A stretch of DNA of 64,000 nucleotides, from positions 14,911 through 78,910 of the forward strand of contig NZ_SKCD01000009.1 in NCBI RefSeq assembly GCF_006542765.1, written 5' to 3'. Every line of letters begins with the position of its first letter. Positions within the stretch are counted from its first letter, which is position 1. A program made the position numbers and the translations under genes. This document shows, piece after piece, positions 18,235 through 26,148 of the stretch. The notes beneath the pieces were generated by a model. The model was given only the letters and a program-made list of their open reading frames with translations. It was not told the DNA's origin and made no database searches. The DNA comes from Paenibacillus luteus. GTDB taxonomy: Bacteria > Bacillota > Bacilli > Paenibacillales > Paenibacillaceae.

Positions 18235-18823
18235 TGCGAATCAGGCTTTAGCCGCTGTTACGGGCAAACAAAACTTGCATAAAAAAGATCGATCCTTCCC
18301 AACCTCCCCATTCGGCCAGACTGCTGACGGTCTAGAGGATTTTCGGGGCATCGTTCTGACAGAATCGATCCAGTATATGACTGTACAAGGAGTCGATCTT
18401 TCTTATGCACAATTTGTGGATGCTTCAAGCCTGAACACTTCCACATTTACCAATTGCTATTTTAACGGGGTTAAGCTGGATAGCCGATATGTGAACCGTG
18501 AATTCAGTCGCTGTTCGTTTCGAGGCGCAAAGCTAAATAGTGCCCGAATTGGCAAGCGATTTGAGGATTGCGACTTTACAGGAAGCAATTTAAGCAGGGC
18601 CATAGCAAACGACGCAATATTCATCCGATGCTGTTTTTCTGAAGCCAACTTTCGGAGTGCAATGTTTATGTATTGCCGGTTTGAGGATTGCAGCTTTGAA
18701 GGAGCTGCTTTTCATAACGGCTCGCTCGCTGGAAGCCGCTTCACGGGAGAAACCGACTTGCTCCCCGCTTGGGGAAATACGATACTGGACAACGTCAATG
18801 TGAACGGAGATCGGCTGGCTTAA
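18182..18823 (+). CDS. Pentapeptide-repeat protein, probably 3' part of the disrupted gene
   Basis: The open frame runs from 18176. The first usable start is a TTG at 18275 (182 aa) without a convincing ribosome binding site. Upstream codons read KKQLAARWDDEQIADANQA, a natural continuation of the helical protein in the previous frame. Residues after about 35 show pentapeptide repeats with a central F or L every five residues (FTNCYFNGVKL, CSFRGAKL, CDFTGSNL, CSFEGAAF), which fold as a quadrilateral beta-helix. Such proteins are mostly protein-binding scaffolds; no specific role can be given. No downstream plus-strand gene shares its transcript. Confidence 0.65.
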   Translation: MERKKQLAARWDDEQIADANQALAAVTGKQNLHKKDRSFPTSPFGQTADGLEDFRGIVLTESIQYMTVQGVDLSYAQFVDASSLNTSTFTNCYFNGVKLDSRYVNREFSRCSFRGAKLNSARIGKRFEDCDFTGSNLSRAIANDAIFIRCCFSEANFRSAMFMYCRFEDCSFEGAAFHNGSLAGSRFTGETDLLPAWGNTILDNVNVNGDRLA

Positions 18824-18873
18824 CCCTCAGACTCTAAGACGAAGTAAACTTTAGCCTGATAAACTTGGGGTCT

Positions 18874-19155
18874 TCAAGGGAAAATGATTTCTCCGTCATT
18901 GCTGCTGACATTAAAAAAGCCTACCTGGTGTTTTAAAGCTAATTCCCGCATTATCGTATAGGCTTCCTCCGCAACCGAATAAGCAAAAGCCGCATAGATG
19001 ACGGCGGAGCCGAGCGAGTAGTCAGTCAACCGATTATCTGTCCCGGCCTCCTCCATCGCTTCAAATATCTCATCTTCTACATTCATATTGGGAAAATGCT
19101 CCGACAGCTCCCCAAAGAAGCGCTGCAGCGCCTCCGAGCAGAAGGAAGAATCATT
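18874..19155 (-). pseudogene. Truncated remnant of a small immunity-like protein
   Basis: The frame is open for 94 codons from a stop at 19156-19158 down to the stop at 18874; only the last 70 codons begin with ATG (19086), without a clear ribosome binding site. The sequence before that ATG (ALQRFFGELSEHFPN) is clearly coding in style, so the N-terminus has been lost. The end (AEEAYTIMRELALKHQVGFFN) resembles the C-terminus of small cytoplasmic proteins that accompany toxin-immunity clusters, but I cannot name the family. It lies 26 bp beyond the next minus-strand gene. Confidence 0.5.
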
Positions 19156-19181
19156 TCAGAAGCTAAAGCAACGAGCCTTTT

Positions 19182-19775
19182 CTATACGGTGCCTGTGTTT
19201 TTAGAATGAAATTCAACCTTCTCAAATTGATCCCTTAAACTTTCTTCATGTGGAACCCACTCTGAATCACTCCATAAAGGTAGCTTTAGGAGTTCCTCCA
19301 GCTGATCTACAGCTTGAAATGGAGTCGTCATGCTTATGAGCCTGCTGAAATTTTCTTCGTCAATTTGCAACTCGTCTCGTAAGTAATCATCCTGAAGACG
19401 CTCTTCTAGGAGCCCATATTCATCCCTCGTCCACTCTTCACAAAAGATTTTTTCGGCTTTAATTTCGCCACTCTCAAAAACCGACAACTCGAATATTTCC
19501 TCATTAATATATCCCGCGGTCATTACCGGCTCCTGAATAATCTCAGATAACCTTTTGCCAACCTTTTTCACTGTTCCCCATACAAAATAATCATGGAGAA
19601 CACTAATCCAATTCTCATTGCTTTTGCTTAAGTACATAACGATTGGAATCGGCTGAGCCTCGTGATTCGACACGCCTAATACTTCGGAGTGCCCTTCGCT
19701 TAGCTCTCTTAATGCTTCCATGGTCTTCTCCAAATTTCCCGACTTAATATGCAAATTTGCGAATGATCTTCCCAC
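19182..19775 (-). CDS. Hypothetical protein, second gene of a two-gene unit
   Basis: A 197-aa acidic soluble protein; not recognised. It starts with GTG 19775 after AGGAGGG (6 nt spacing). No signal peptide or membrane segment. N-terminal beta/alpha pattern (SFANLHIKSGNLEKTMEALR, then PIPIVMYLSKSNENWISVLH), acidic helical C-terminus. It begins 12 nt after the stop of the DUF4304 gene, so they are almost certainly co-transcribed. The context of small soluble proteins next to DUF4304 and SUKH genes suggests an immunity-type protein, an inference from neighbours only. Confidence 0.75.
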   Translation of the reverse strand: MGRSFANLHIKSGNLEKTMEALRELSEGHSEVLGVSNHEAQPIPIVMYLSKSNENWISVLHDYFVWGTVKKVGKRLSEIIQEPVMTAGYINEEIFELSVFESGEIKAEKIFCEEWTRDEYGLLEERLQDDYLRDELQIDEENFSRLISMTTPFQAVDQLEELLKLPLWSDSEWVPHEESLRDQFEKVEFHSKNTGTV

Positions 19776-19787
19776 AAGTTGCCCTCC

Positions 19788-20396
19788 TCAAGTTACTTTA
19801 AAGTCCACTCCATATTTGTCGAAAATAGCTATGTACTTATTTTCAAAGATAGCCCATCGGTTTTCTGCTCCGTGCTTTTCCTGCAAAGCGTTTAAATAGT
19901 GTTTAGCTTTTGTTATATCGTTGGATTGCAGCAGCAAATGAAAGCTCTCTTCGCCCAGATGCAAATATGGACCGGAAACATAGTAATCCACAATGGATCT
20001 GGCACTAGTCATCTCATCATAGAAATGAATAACATCATCCAATCTGTTTAACAGCGTTTTTCCCAGTTCTTCCCGATTTGTATCGGGAGTGATTGCAAAT
20101 CGATCCGGAGCGCCTGGGGCTATTTCTCCGATTCTTGCTCTGAAGTGACATTCCACTTCCTGAGGCGCCGTCAAAATTTCTTTTGATTGAATCTGCGCCA
20201 GCTCTTCCGCATATATGCTGCAGTTCACATAAAACATGACATTGTCCGCCGAATTGCCAGAGGACTTTTGGAAATTGATAATATAGATGAGGCCTTCCGT
20301 TTTTTTGCTGAAATTCAAACTTTTCTTTGCGAAACCATGCTTGGCTAGAAACGGCTTTACATCCTGCTTAATCAGATCGTTAAAGAGCTGCTGCAA
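19788..20396 (-). CDS. DUF4304 domain protein
   Basis: About 202 aa. AGGAGG lies 7 nt before a TTG at 20396 (a GTG at 20399 is also possible); the frame continues upstream to 20435 but those codons include the ribosome binding site. The N-terminus shows the DUF4304 pattern (LIKQDVKPFLAKHGFAKKSL, NFSKKTEGLIYIINFQKS, VMFYVNCSIYAEEL). It is a soluble cytoplasmic protein. The family is common in clusters of toxin-immunity genes in Firmicutes, but its biochemical role is unknown. It is the first gene of a pair with the 197-aa protein. Confidence 0.8.
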   Translation of the reverse strand: MQQLFNDLIKQDVKPFLAKHGFAKKSLNFSKKTEGLIYIINFQKSSGNSADNVMFYVNCSIYAEELAQIQSKEILTAPQEVECHFRARIGEIAPGAPDRFAITPDTNREELGKTLLNRLDDVIHFYDEMTSARSIVDYYVSGPYLHLGEESFHLLLQSNDITKAKHYLNALQEKHGAENRWAIFENKYIAIFDKYGVDFKVT

Positions 20397-20541
20397 CACA
20401 ATCCCTCCTAGGTAAAATGGCTTTTGCTGCCTCAACCCGGCTTAATCTTTCATCTATTATCTATTTTATAGCAATCGTTTTTCCCGAGTCTACCGACTTT
20501 TTACCTGAATATTGGAAATTTTGTCTATCCCAATAGTAAAT

Positions 20542-20578
20542 AGGGCCATCCCGCAGAAGGATCGCCCTGATTTTTTTC
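20542..20578 (+). terminator. Orphan terminator-like hairpin
   Basis: AGGGC.ATCC pairs with GGAT.GCCCT (one C-C mismatch, 7-nt loop), followed on the plus strand by GATTTTTTTC. No plus-strand gene lies upstream, so it may serve the convergent side of the minus-strand gene at 20597 or mark a small plus-strand transcript. Confidence 0.45.
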
Positions 20579-20596
20579 TTTGCATATATGCTTGTC

Positions 20597-21061
20597 TTAA
20601 TATTCTTTTTTAATTACAAAAAATGAACCTCGAATGGTTCCTGCCAGTTTAGACTTCTGCCTAGCAAACTTAAACTTCTCTTCTAACTCCTTTGGTATCT
20701 CCATGCCTTCAGAAAGCTTAAAACCAACGGCCCGCTTCTTAGGGTCATCAACCGTATACATGACGTTAATCGCAAGACCATCCTCATAAAAGACATAAGT
20801 GAATTTTATATTTTCCACTTGAAACTGTGACGTTTCTAAAGGCTTGGCCGCAAACTCAATATCACGTTCTTCTTTTAAAATCCGATTCACATAATCTAGA
20901 GCTTCCTTGCTTTCGCTAGCTTGTACAACCGTAAATTCATGCTTGTATTTGTTCATAAAGTAACGGGCTTCATTAGCACGTAAACCGGCTAGCGCTTCTA
21001 CTACAGGTGAAGACTCTAAACCAACCGTAGACACATTTTTAAAATCAACAATGTAGGACAT
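20597..21061 (-). CDS. Hypothetical protein (154 aa)
   Basis: Not recognised. The ATG at 21061 (GGAG 8 nt upstream) is preferred to the ATG at 21067, which nearly touches the GGAG. Soluble, alpha/beta, charged, no signal peptide or TM. Notable segments: VVEALAGLRANEARYFMNKY near the N-terminus and a beta-rich second half (IKFTYVFYEDGLAINVMYTV). It is a single gene with its own upstream AT-rich region and probably ends at the hairpin at 20542. It lies among small accessory genes. Confidence 0.7.
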   Translation of the reverse strand: MSYIVDFKNVSTVGLESSPVVEALAGLRANEARYFMNKYKHEFTVVQASESKEALDYVNRILKEERDIEFAAKPLETSQFQVENIKFTYVFYEDGLAINVMYTVDDPKKRAVGFKLSEGMEIPKELEEKFKFARQKSKLAGTIRGSFFVIKKEY

Positions 21062-21167
21062 TTCCATCGCTCCTTTCCTCCCATTATATCCAAAAATACT
21101 TGACCCTATATATAATAATGTTCACCGTATCATCTATAGAGCAAAAGTTAAAGCGGTGGCGTCATTC

Positions 21168-21644
21168 CTATCTGCGCCCCCCCTCCTTGGAAGGGCCGTA
21201 TACGGCAGGTATGGATAACCCAGCTTGGCGCATCAGTACCGTAACCTGACCGCGATGGTGAACGATGTGCTTGATCAATCCCATAAAGATCGTCGCGTTG
21301 GACTCCGTTCTTCCGAACGCATTTTGGGTTTGTTTTAACGTATCATCCGTCCACCGCTCTTGAAGAGCATTTGTTGCCTGAGAGCTTACCGTTTTAAAAA
21401 CCTCCGTAATTTCCTTAGCGGATGGCACTACGCTCGAATTTGGCACTTTGGCTATCGGAACTCCGAATTCCGTTAAATAATCCGGGATGTTCGTGACGAA
21501 ATGCCATGCGATCCTTCCCAATGTGCGTCCTTCGGGATAAACCTGCTGCAAAAGCGCTTCATCGGTCAAGCTTTCTAATATCTTTTCAGTTAATACGGCT
21601 TCCCGCTTCCATTCAATGATCAAATCTTCAACAGTACAATACAT
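21168..21644 (-). CDS. DinB-family protein
   Basis: A 158-aa four-helix-bundle protein of the DinB/YfiT-like metal-binding superfamily. The three metal-ligand histidines are visible: one in IAWHFVTNIP (helix 2) and two in LIKHIVHHRGQVTVLMRQAG (helix 4), the family signature. GAGGGAGA lies 7 nt before the ATG. The family includes thiol-dependent transferases and stress-induced proteins; the substrate here cannot be told. Single gene, cytoplasmic. Confidence 0.9.
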   Translation of the reverse strand: MYCTVEDLIIEWKREAVLTEKILESLTDEALLQQVYPEGRTLGRIAWHFVTNIPDYLTEFGVPIAKVPNSSVVPSAKEITEVFKTVSSQATNALQERWTDDTLKQTQNAFGRTESNATIFMGLIKHIVHHRGQVTVLMRQAGLSIPAVYGPSKEGGRR

Positions 21645-21759
21645 GTTTTCATCTCCCTCAAATCCATTTTAATCGCTAATAGTGACAATCTTTGTCATTG
21701 TTATGTTTTTAGCCTACCCGAGAAAAGCCTTTAACTATCCATCTGTTGTCGTCGCATGC

Positions 21760-22131
21760 TTATCCAATGCCTGTCCCTTTAGCAACGGAATTTTTGTAGG
21801 CTGCAATTTTGTCTCCAAGTATCTTCTCAGTGGCTGTTAAGTTGTTAATTTGATTCTGAACAGAGTTTCTATGCTCTTCGAGAAGGTTCAAGCGGGCTTG
21901 ATTCGTATGATCGCCTTGTAAATATAAATGCGCATATTCTCTAATTTGTACAATTGGCATATGGGTTTGTTTCAACCTCATTACAAAACGCAGCCAAGCG
22001 AGGTTAGTTTCATCATATATTCTTTCTCCATTTGCATTACGTATCGGAGCAATAATCTCTTCCTTTTCATAATATCGCAGTGTATGTGCAGTTATCCCTA
22101 ATATTTTGGCTACATCGCTGATGGTATACAT
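21760..22131 (-). CDS. MerR-family transcriptional regulator
   Basis: A 123-aa regulator. The N-terminal winged HTH is clear (MYTISDVAKILGITAHTLRY, then YEKEEIIAPIRN), followed by a dimerising coiled coil and a short tail without metal-binding cysteines, so it is not a metal sensor. The ATG at 22131 is chosen because it begins the HTH directly; upstream in-frame ATGs would add a non-family extension. It is divergent from an SDR gene; the 137-bp gap contains a MerR-type promoter (22196-22226), so it very probably activates that gene. Confidence 0.92.
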   Translation of the reverse strand: MYTISDVAKILGITAHTLRYYEKEEIIAPIRNANGERIYDETNLAWLRFVMRLKQTHMPIVQIREYAHLYLQGDHTNQARLNLLEEHRNSVQNQINNLTATEKILGDKIAAYKNSVAKGTGIG

Positions 22132-22195
22132 ACACGCCCCCAAATTTATATTAGTTTTAAGCATCCCCATAATTATAAAAAACATTTGACTTAGA

Positions 22196-22226
22196 GTAAA
22201 CTCTAACCTATATAATTAAACCGTTG
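22196..22226 (+). promoter_or_regulatory. MerR-type promoter and operator of the SDR gene
   Basis: -35 TTGACT (22196-22201), -10 TATAAT (22221-22226), spacer 19 bp, the unusual length that MerR activators correct by DNA distortion. Within it lies a perfect dyad TTAGAGT-AA-ACTCTAA (22201-22216). Confidence 0.85.
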
Positions 22227-22268
22227 TTGGCTTACCATATATTCTTGTAGAAAACGGGAGGACGTCAC

Positions 22269-23027
22269 ATGAAATATACTGTAGTTACAGGTGCAAGCTC
22301 GGGTATAGGTTATGAAACTGCTCTAGCTTTTGCAGCTCGCGGCAAAAACTTAATTGTTGCAGCCCGTAGAGAGGAACAGCTGGAGGAATTAAAGTCTGAA
22401 ATTTCCCGTATCTACCCTGATGTGGATGTCGTCGTTCGTGCGACAGACTTATCCGTTTCCGAGAATGCTTATAAGCTTTATGACAGTCTACAAGGTTTCC
22501 AGATTGAAACTTGGATTAACAATGCGGGGTTTGGCAATTTTGCTTCAGTAGCCCAGCAAGATTTAGATAAAATATCTGCAATGCTGCATCTGAACATAGA
22601 ATCGTTGACAATACTCTCCTCTCTTTTTGTTCGCGACTACTCCAATATTGAAGGAACACAATTAATCAATGTGTCATCCGGTGGCGGCTATACGATTGTG
22701 GGAAATGCCATTACGTACTGCGCAACTAAATTCTATGTCAGTGCCTTTACTGAAGGACTCTCTCATGAGTTGAAAAGTAAAGCTGCACTTATGCAAGCTA
22801 AAGTGTTAGCGCCTGCCGCAACAGAAACAGAATTCGCGAAGCGCTCCTTTGATGTCTCCGAATTCGAATATCACGGGACTGTGCCGAAGTTCCATACCGC
22901 GAAAGAAATGGCTGGATTCATGCTTGACCTTTATGACAACGATCGCGTTGTTGGGATTGTTAATGGTTTGACTTACGAGTTTGAGCTCAGAGATACCATT
23001 TATAATTATGTAGCAAGCACGCGATAA
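22269..23027 (+). CDS. Short-chain dehydrogenase/reductase (SDR)
   Basis: A 252-aa classical SDR. The NAD(P)-binding motif TGASSGIG is at residues 7-14, NNAG follows after beta-4, then the catalytic serine in INVSSGGG and the YxxxK pair in YCATK. The basic AARREEQ after beta-2 favours NADP(H). The ATG follows GGGAGG with 8 nt spacing. Cytoplasmic oxidoreductase, substrate unknown. Its promoter has a 19-bp spacer with the operator of the divergent MerR regulator, so it is probably induced by a small, possibly toxic or aromatic, compound (inference). Confidence 0.92.
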   Translation: MKYTVVTGASSGIGYETALAFAARGKNLIVAARREEQLEELKSEISRIYPDVDVVVRATDLSVSENAYKLYDSLQGFQIETWINNAGFGNFASVAQQDLDKISAMLHLNIESLTILSSLFVRDYSNIEGTQLINVSSGGGYTIVGNAITYCATKFYVSAFTEGLSHELKSKAALMQAKVLAPAATETEFAKRSFDVSEFEYHGTVPKFHTAKEMAGFMLDLYDNDRVVGIVNGLTYEFELRDTIYNYVASTR

Positions 23028-23053
23028 GCTCATTTTGAAAAAAGCAAGTTACG

Positions 23054-23087
23054 AAGCATGGCCACCCTTCAACGGATGGCCATGCTT
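23054..23087. terminator. Strong hairpin between SDR gene and next minus-strand gene
   Basis: Perfect 11-bp arms AAGCATGGCCA and TGGCCATGCTT with a 12-nt loop, 26 bp after the SDR stop. There is no T-run on either side, so it is a probable but atypical terminator for the convergent genes. Confidence 0.5.
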
Positions 23088-23194
23088 GGACATTCATATG
23101 GGCTTGTAAGGCATTCGCCAATCAACCTAGTCATGTCTAGAGAAAAATGTTCAATTTCCCAAACTTCTAGTCCACATAAATTTTTTTAGTTCAT

Positions 23195-24403
23195 TTAGTA
23201 ATCGCGTGCTGTATCGAACCAGCGTTGAGCCATCTCCTCTGTTATAGGCTGGCCAATCAGGTGGTCAGACTGGCTAAGTTGCCATACCGCTTCACCTAGA
23301 TCTTCCCGTTCGGTCGTTTCAATACCTTTGAGGGTGTTGAAGCGCACAGTGAAAGCGGTAATGGCTGCCTCTGCCTCAGCAAAGCTGCGGACCTCCGCCA
23401 AGGTTACCTTTGCAGCATCGTAAGCTTCATTAGCCTGCTTGGCCAGACGTTTAGGCCAGGACGAGAACGGGCGGCCGTACTCAGTCGTCCACCACTCAGG
23501 CTTTCGTAACTGGCTCACTGAGGCATGCTCGGTCCACGGGCGGATTTTAGCGCGTGTTTTCATTTGCTGTTTTAGTCGCTTGCCAGCGTTCTCTTCCACA
23601 TTATAAGCAATAAAACGGTCAAGCAACGGCCATTCGTCTAATGACGGCAAGTCCTTCAGGTCAGGCATGAAGCGCAGCTCCAAATTCGTTAACTGGGCAT
23701 GACGAGCCAATAAGTCCAGATCACAAAAGTTCCCCCACAAACTCAATGAGTTAAGGTTTGGGAACCGTTTTAGACACTCCAACGAGATGGGCTGTCCCAG
23801 CGGTGCGTTTTGGAGAGTCAGGCTTGTTACCTGCTGCAATTCACCGAGGTCGGGCATCAAGAACGGAGTATCATTCTTGCGTCGGCTGGTGCGCGGCGCT
23901 AGCGTCAGAGAAAACGGTACGTTTCCATCGGCCGAAAAACGTGATAAATCGCCAGAAATGCTCAGGCGGAAACTCCGCTTTGGAAGCTTCAGCCTTAGAG
24001 ATTCCTTTGACTGGTCCAACTTGATATGCAAGCCATGCAAATTGGAATGACTTGCGTCCACACGCGTATCCGCAGAGAGAATTGGAGTCCACGTCATCTC
24101 TTCAATGGGACGTTTCTGCGCCCAGTCAAAGAAGCCGGCGTCACTGCCTGTATAATGTAGAAATCGCGGCCAAGGAGAGCCCGCTGGCGTCGCAAAGACA
24201 TCAAATACGGTCCAATCGATGTTCGTATTAGGCGTGACGTGAAGGTCTGCCTTCTTTCCTAATCGCGAAGGTCCAATGGATAGACTGCCCACACCGGGCT
24301 GAATGACAAGCGTGTGGCTACGAGGACCTGTCAGGTCGATAGGGTAACGACCAGCTTCTCGAACAGAACCCGCAGAAAGACGAGCTTCGTTATCATTTGA
24401 CAT
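23195..24403 (-). CDS. Leucine-rich-repeat-like hypothetical protein
   Basis: About 402 aa, soluble and without signal peptide. ATG 24403 (MSNDNEARL) after AAAGGATGATAG is chosen; upstream in-frame codons include that ribosome binding site. The N-terminal half is beta-rich. The middle has short leucine-rich units (LQQVTSLTLQNAPLG, FPNLNSLSLWGNFCDLDLLA, AQLTNLELRFMPDLKDLPSL), the C-terminus is helical and tryptophan-rich (KPEWWTTEYGRPFSSWPKRL). LRR proteins of this kind in bacterial accessory regions bind other proteins. No specific function recognised. It neighbours a SUKH protein on the same strand. Confidence 0.75.
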   Translation of the reverse strand: MSNDNEARLSAGSVREAGRYPIDLTGPRSHTLVIQPGVGSLSIGPSRLGKKADLHVTPNTNIDWTVFDVFATPAGSPWPRFLHYTGSDAGFFDWAQKRPIEEMTWTPILSADTRVDASHSNLHGLHIKLDQSKESLRLKLPKRSFRLSISGDLSRFSADGNVPFSLTLAPRTSRRKNDTPFLMPDLGELQQVTSLTLQNAPLGQPISLECLKRFPNLNSLSLWGNFCDLDLLARHAQLTNLELRFMPDLKDLPSLDEWPLLDRFIAYNVEENAGKRLKQQMKTRAKIRPWTEHASVSQLRKPEWWTTEYGRPFSSWPKRLAKQANEAYDAAKVTLAEVRSFAEAEAAITAFTVRFNTLKGIETTEREDLGEAVWQLSQSDHLIGQPITEEMAQRWFDTARDY

Positions 24404-24572
24404 ATCTATCATCCTTTCTTCTAAAACGTATCCAGTCATTTTAACCGACAGAGCTCTCATCTTCTAGCATTCATTTTGCATTCCTGCTATTTAACTTTTC
24501 CCTCTTGCCTCTATCTTTTAAAAAATTCCCATTATTTTCTCATATATAAAAATTAGGGTCAATCTCAACTAA

Positions 24573-25946
24573 TTATGATTCATCCAGCCGTGCAATAACT
24601 TCTGAGCGGGCTTGGTCTGTGAAGCGAATCACCCCGTTTTTCTGAACAATCAACCCTTCCCGTATCCGCCCATCCAGCCAGTCGCTAATCCAGCCGGGAG
24701 CATATCCGCCTTGACCGAACTCGCCGCCAAAAGCAATCATTTTCTCATATACATCCAAATATTGTTGACGGCTCGTATTCGGATAAGAGTTCGTGTACAG
24801 CCAGAACTGCACATCGTACATCAAAGTTGAAAGCTCATCCGCATGAAAAGAAAAATGTCCCTTTTCTTCAACGATTCGAGTACAGACTGTACGGATCTTC
24901 TGCTCAAGCTGTTCCACCTCAGGCACTCGACTGCACAGCTGTTCTAACAAGGGTGAGAATTTGCCAACGGCTACTTTCCGCAAATCCTCCTCTTTATCCT
25001 CCTGAGAGGTATCGTACTCCTCTTCACTCACCAGGCCACGTATAAACGTCTCGAAGTCTTCGGCTAGAAACGTAATCTCATAATTATCTTCCTGATCCAC
25101 ATGAACCACCTCGGGCTCGCCGTCCCTCCCGCAGTTCCGGTAATCCAGCATCACAACATCATGGCCTGCTGAAGGGCAGTCACAAATTACCACGCCGATG
25201 TCAGGATAACCCCACTCCTCAATCATGAACGAGCTGCCAAGATCGCCGCCGATGGAGTAGCTTTTGTCGCGACCAATGCCCATGATGCCCGTAATTGCAA
25301 TGTGATCCTCGGCCCATGAGGTAGCGTCCTCCGTCGGAAAACAAGTAGGATAAGGAACTCCCCCATTGTGCTGCTTCATCAGACTGATATACGAGGCGGG
25401 AAGCTTGTAACCGAGCTCTTCTTCTAAAGAAGCAATTAGCTCATCCGTAGGCGGGGCAGATACATATTCTCTTAGCGCGTAATCGCTATCGTCCCAAAAA
25501 TCGGACAGGGCCATTCCTTCAAAAGGAGCTGCAGCCGTTCGCGAATTATTATGCTGCTCTCTCATAGCCCATCTGGCCGCGGCGTGCTGCACTTTGCGTA
25601 GCTTGCGCTGGCTGTAGTTCAATAACCTAGCCGTATTCTCATCGTCAGGATCAAGGTTATGGGCGATACCCAGTACTCTCACTGCTTCCTCATATTGATT
25701 CAAATAGTAGTAGGAATAGCCCACACGAAAATGCCACAGATGGTCATTGCGCCCCTGTTCCGCAATTATGGCAAACTGTTCAAGCGCTTCTTCATACCGT
25801 CCCAAATTGTTATATGCTCTTCCCAGGCTGCTGACCACCTCGTAGTCTCTGTCCTCTGGAGCAATCTCCGTCAGGGTGTCTGCAATCTTCTGGTGTTCAT
25901 CATCTTCATGCCACTGCGCCAGCTGCGCGATTAGTTCTTTATCCAT
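24573..25946 (-). CDS. TPR - SMI1/KNR4 (SUKH) domain protein
   Basis: A 457-aa soluble protein. Residues about 30-115 are tetratricopeptide repeats (SLGRAYNNLGRYEEALEQFA, VGYSYYYLNQYEEAVRVLG). Residues about 160-315 are a SUKH/SMI1-KNR4 domain (IASLEEELGYKLPASYISLM, KQHNGGVPYPTCFPTED, YPDIGVVICDCPSAGHDVVM). The C-terminal part is a DUF-like helical extension. GGGGAGG lies before the ATG. SUKH proteins are a superfamily of immunity proteins against contact-dependent toxins; the TPR fusion suggests a protein-binding role. No cognate toxin gene is visible within the window, so it may be an orphan immunity or housekeeping relative. Confidence 0.88.
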   Translation of the reverse strand: MDKELIAQLAQWHEDDEHQKIADTLTEIAPEDRDYEVVSSLGRAYNNLGRYEEALEQFAIIAEQGRNDHLWHFRVGYSYYYLNQYEEAVRVLGIAHNLDPDDENTARLLNYSQRKLRKVQHAAARWAMREQHNNSRTAAAPFEGMALSDFWDDSDYALREYVSAPPTDELIASLEEELGYKLPASYISLMKQHNGGVPYPTCFPTEDATSWAEDHIAITGIMGIGRDKSYSIGGDLGSSFMIEEWGYPDIGVVICDCPSAGHDVVMLDYRNCGRDGEPEVVHVDQEDNYEITFLAEDFETFIRGLVSEEEYDTSQEDKEEDLRKVAVGKFSPLLEQLCSRVPEVEQLEQKIRTVCTRIVEEKGHFSFHADELSTLMYDVQFWLYTNSYPNTSRQQYLDVYEKMIAFGGEFGQGGYAPGWISDWLDGRIREGLIVQKNGVIRFTDQARSEVIARLDES

Positions 25947-26093
25947 GGTCTACCTCCCCAAGCGTATAATTAAGCTGCTAGAATATAGCGAATTAAGGTT
26001 TTCCCTATTCTACCAGATGGGATATAGGTATTGGAAATTGGCATAAAGAATCATATTTTCATCCAAGTGTCATTAAGTGCTGTTAATTTGATT

Positions 26094-26136
26094 ACAAAAA
26101 AAAGGCTGCTTTGAATTTGACTTCAAAGCAGCCTTT
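26094..26136 (-). terminator. Rho-independent terminator of the 1.8-kaa SLH protein gene
   Basis: Perfect 15-bp stem (26101-26115 with 26122-26136; arm AAAGGCTGCTTTGAA), 6-nt loop, then a T-run on the minus strand. It starts 13 bp after the stop at 26149. Confidence 0.95.
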
Positions 26137-26148
26137 CTCCAGATTCCT

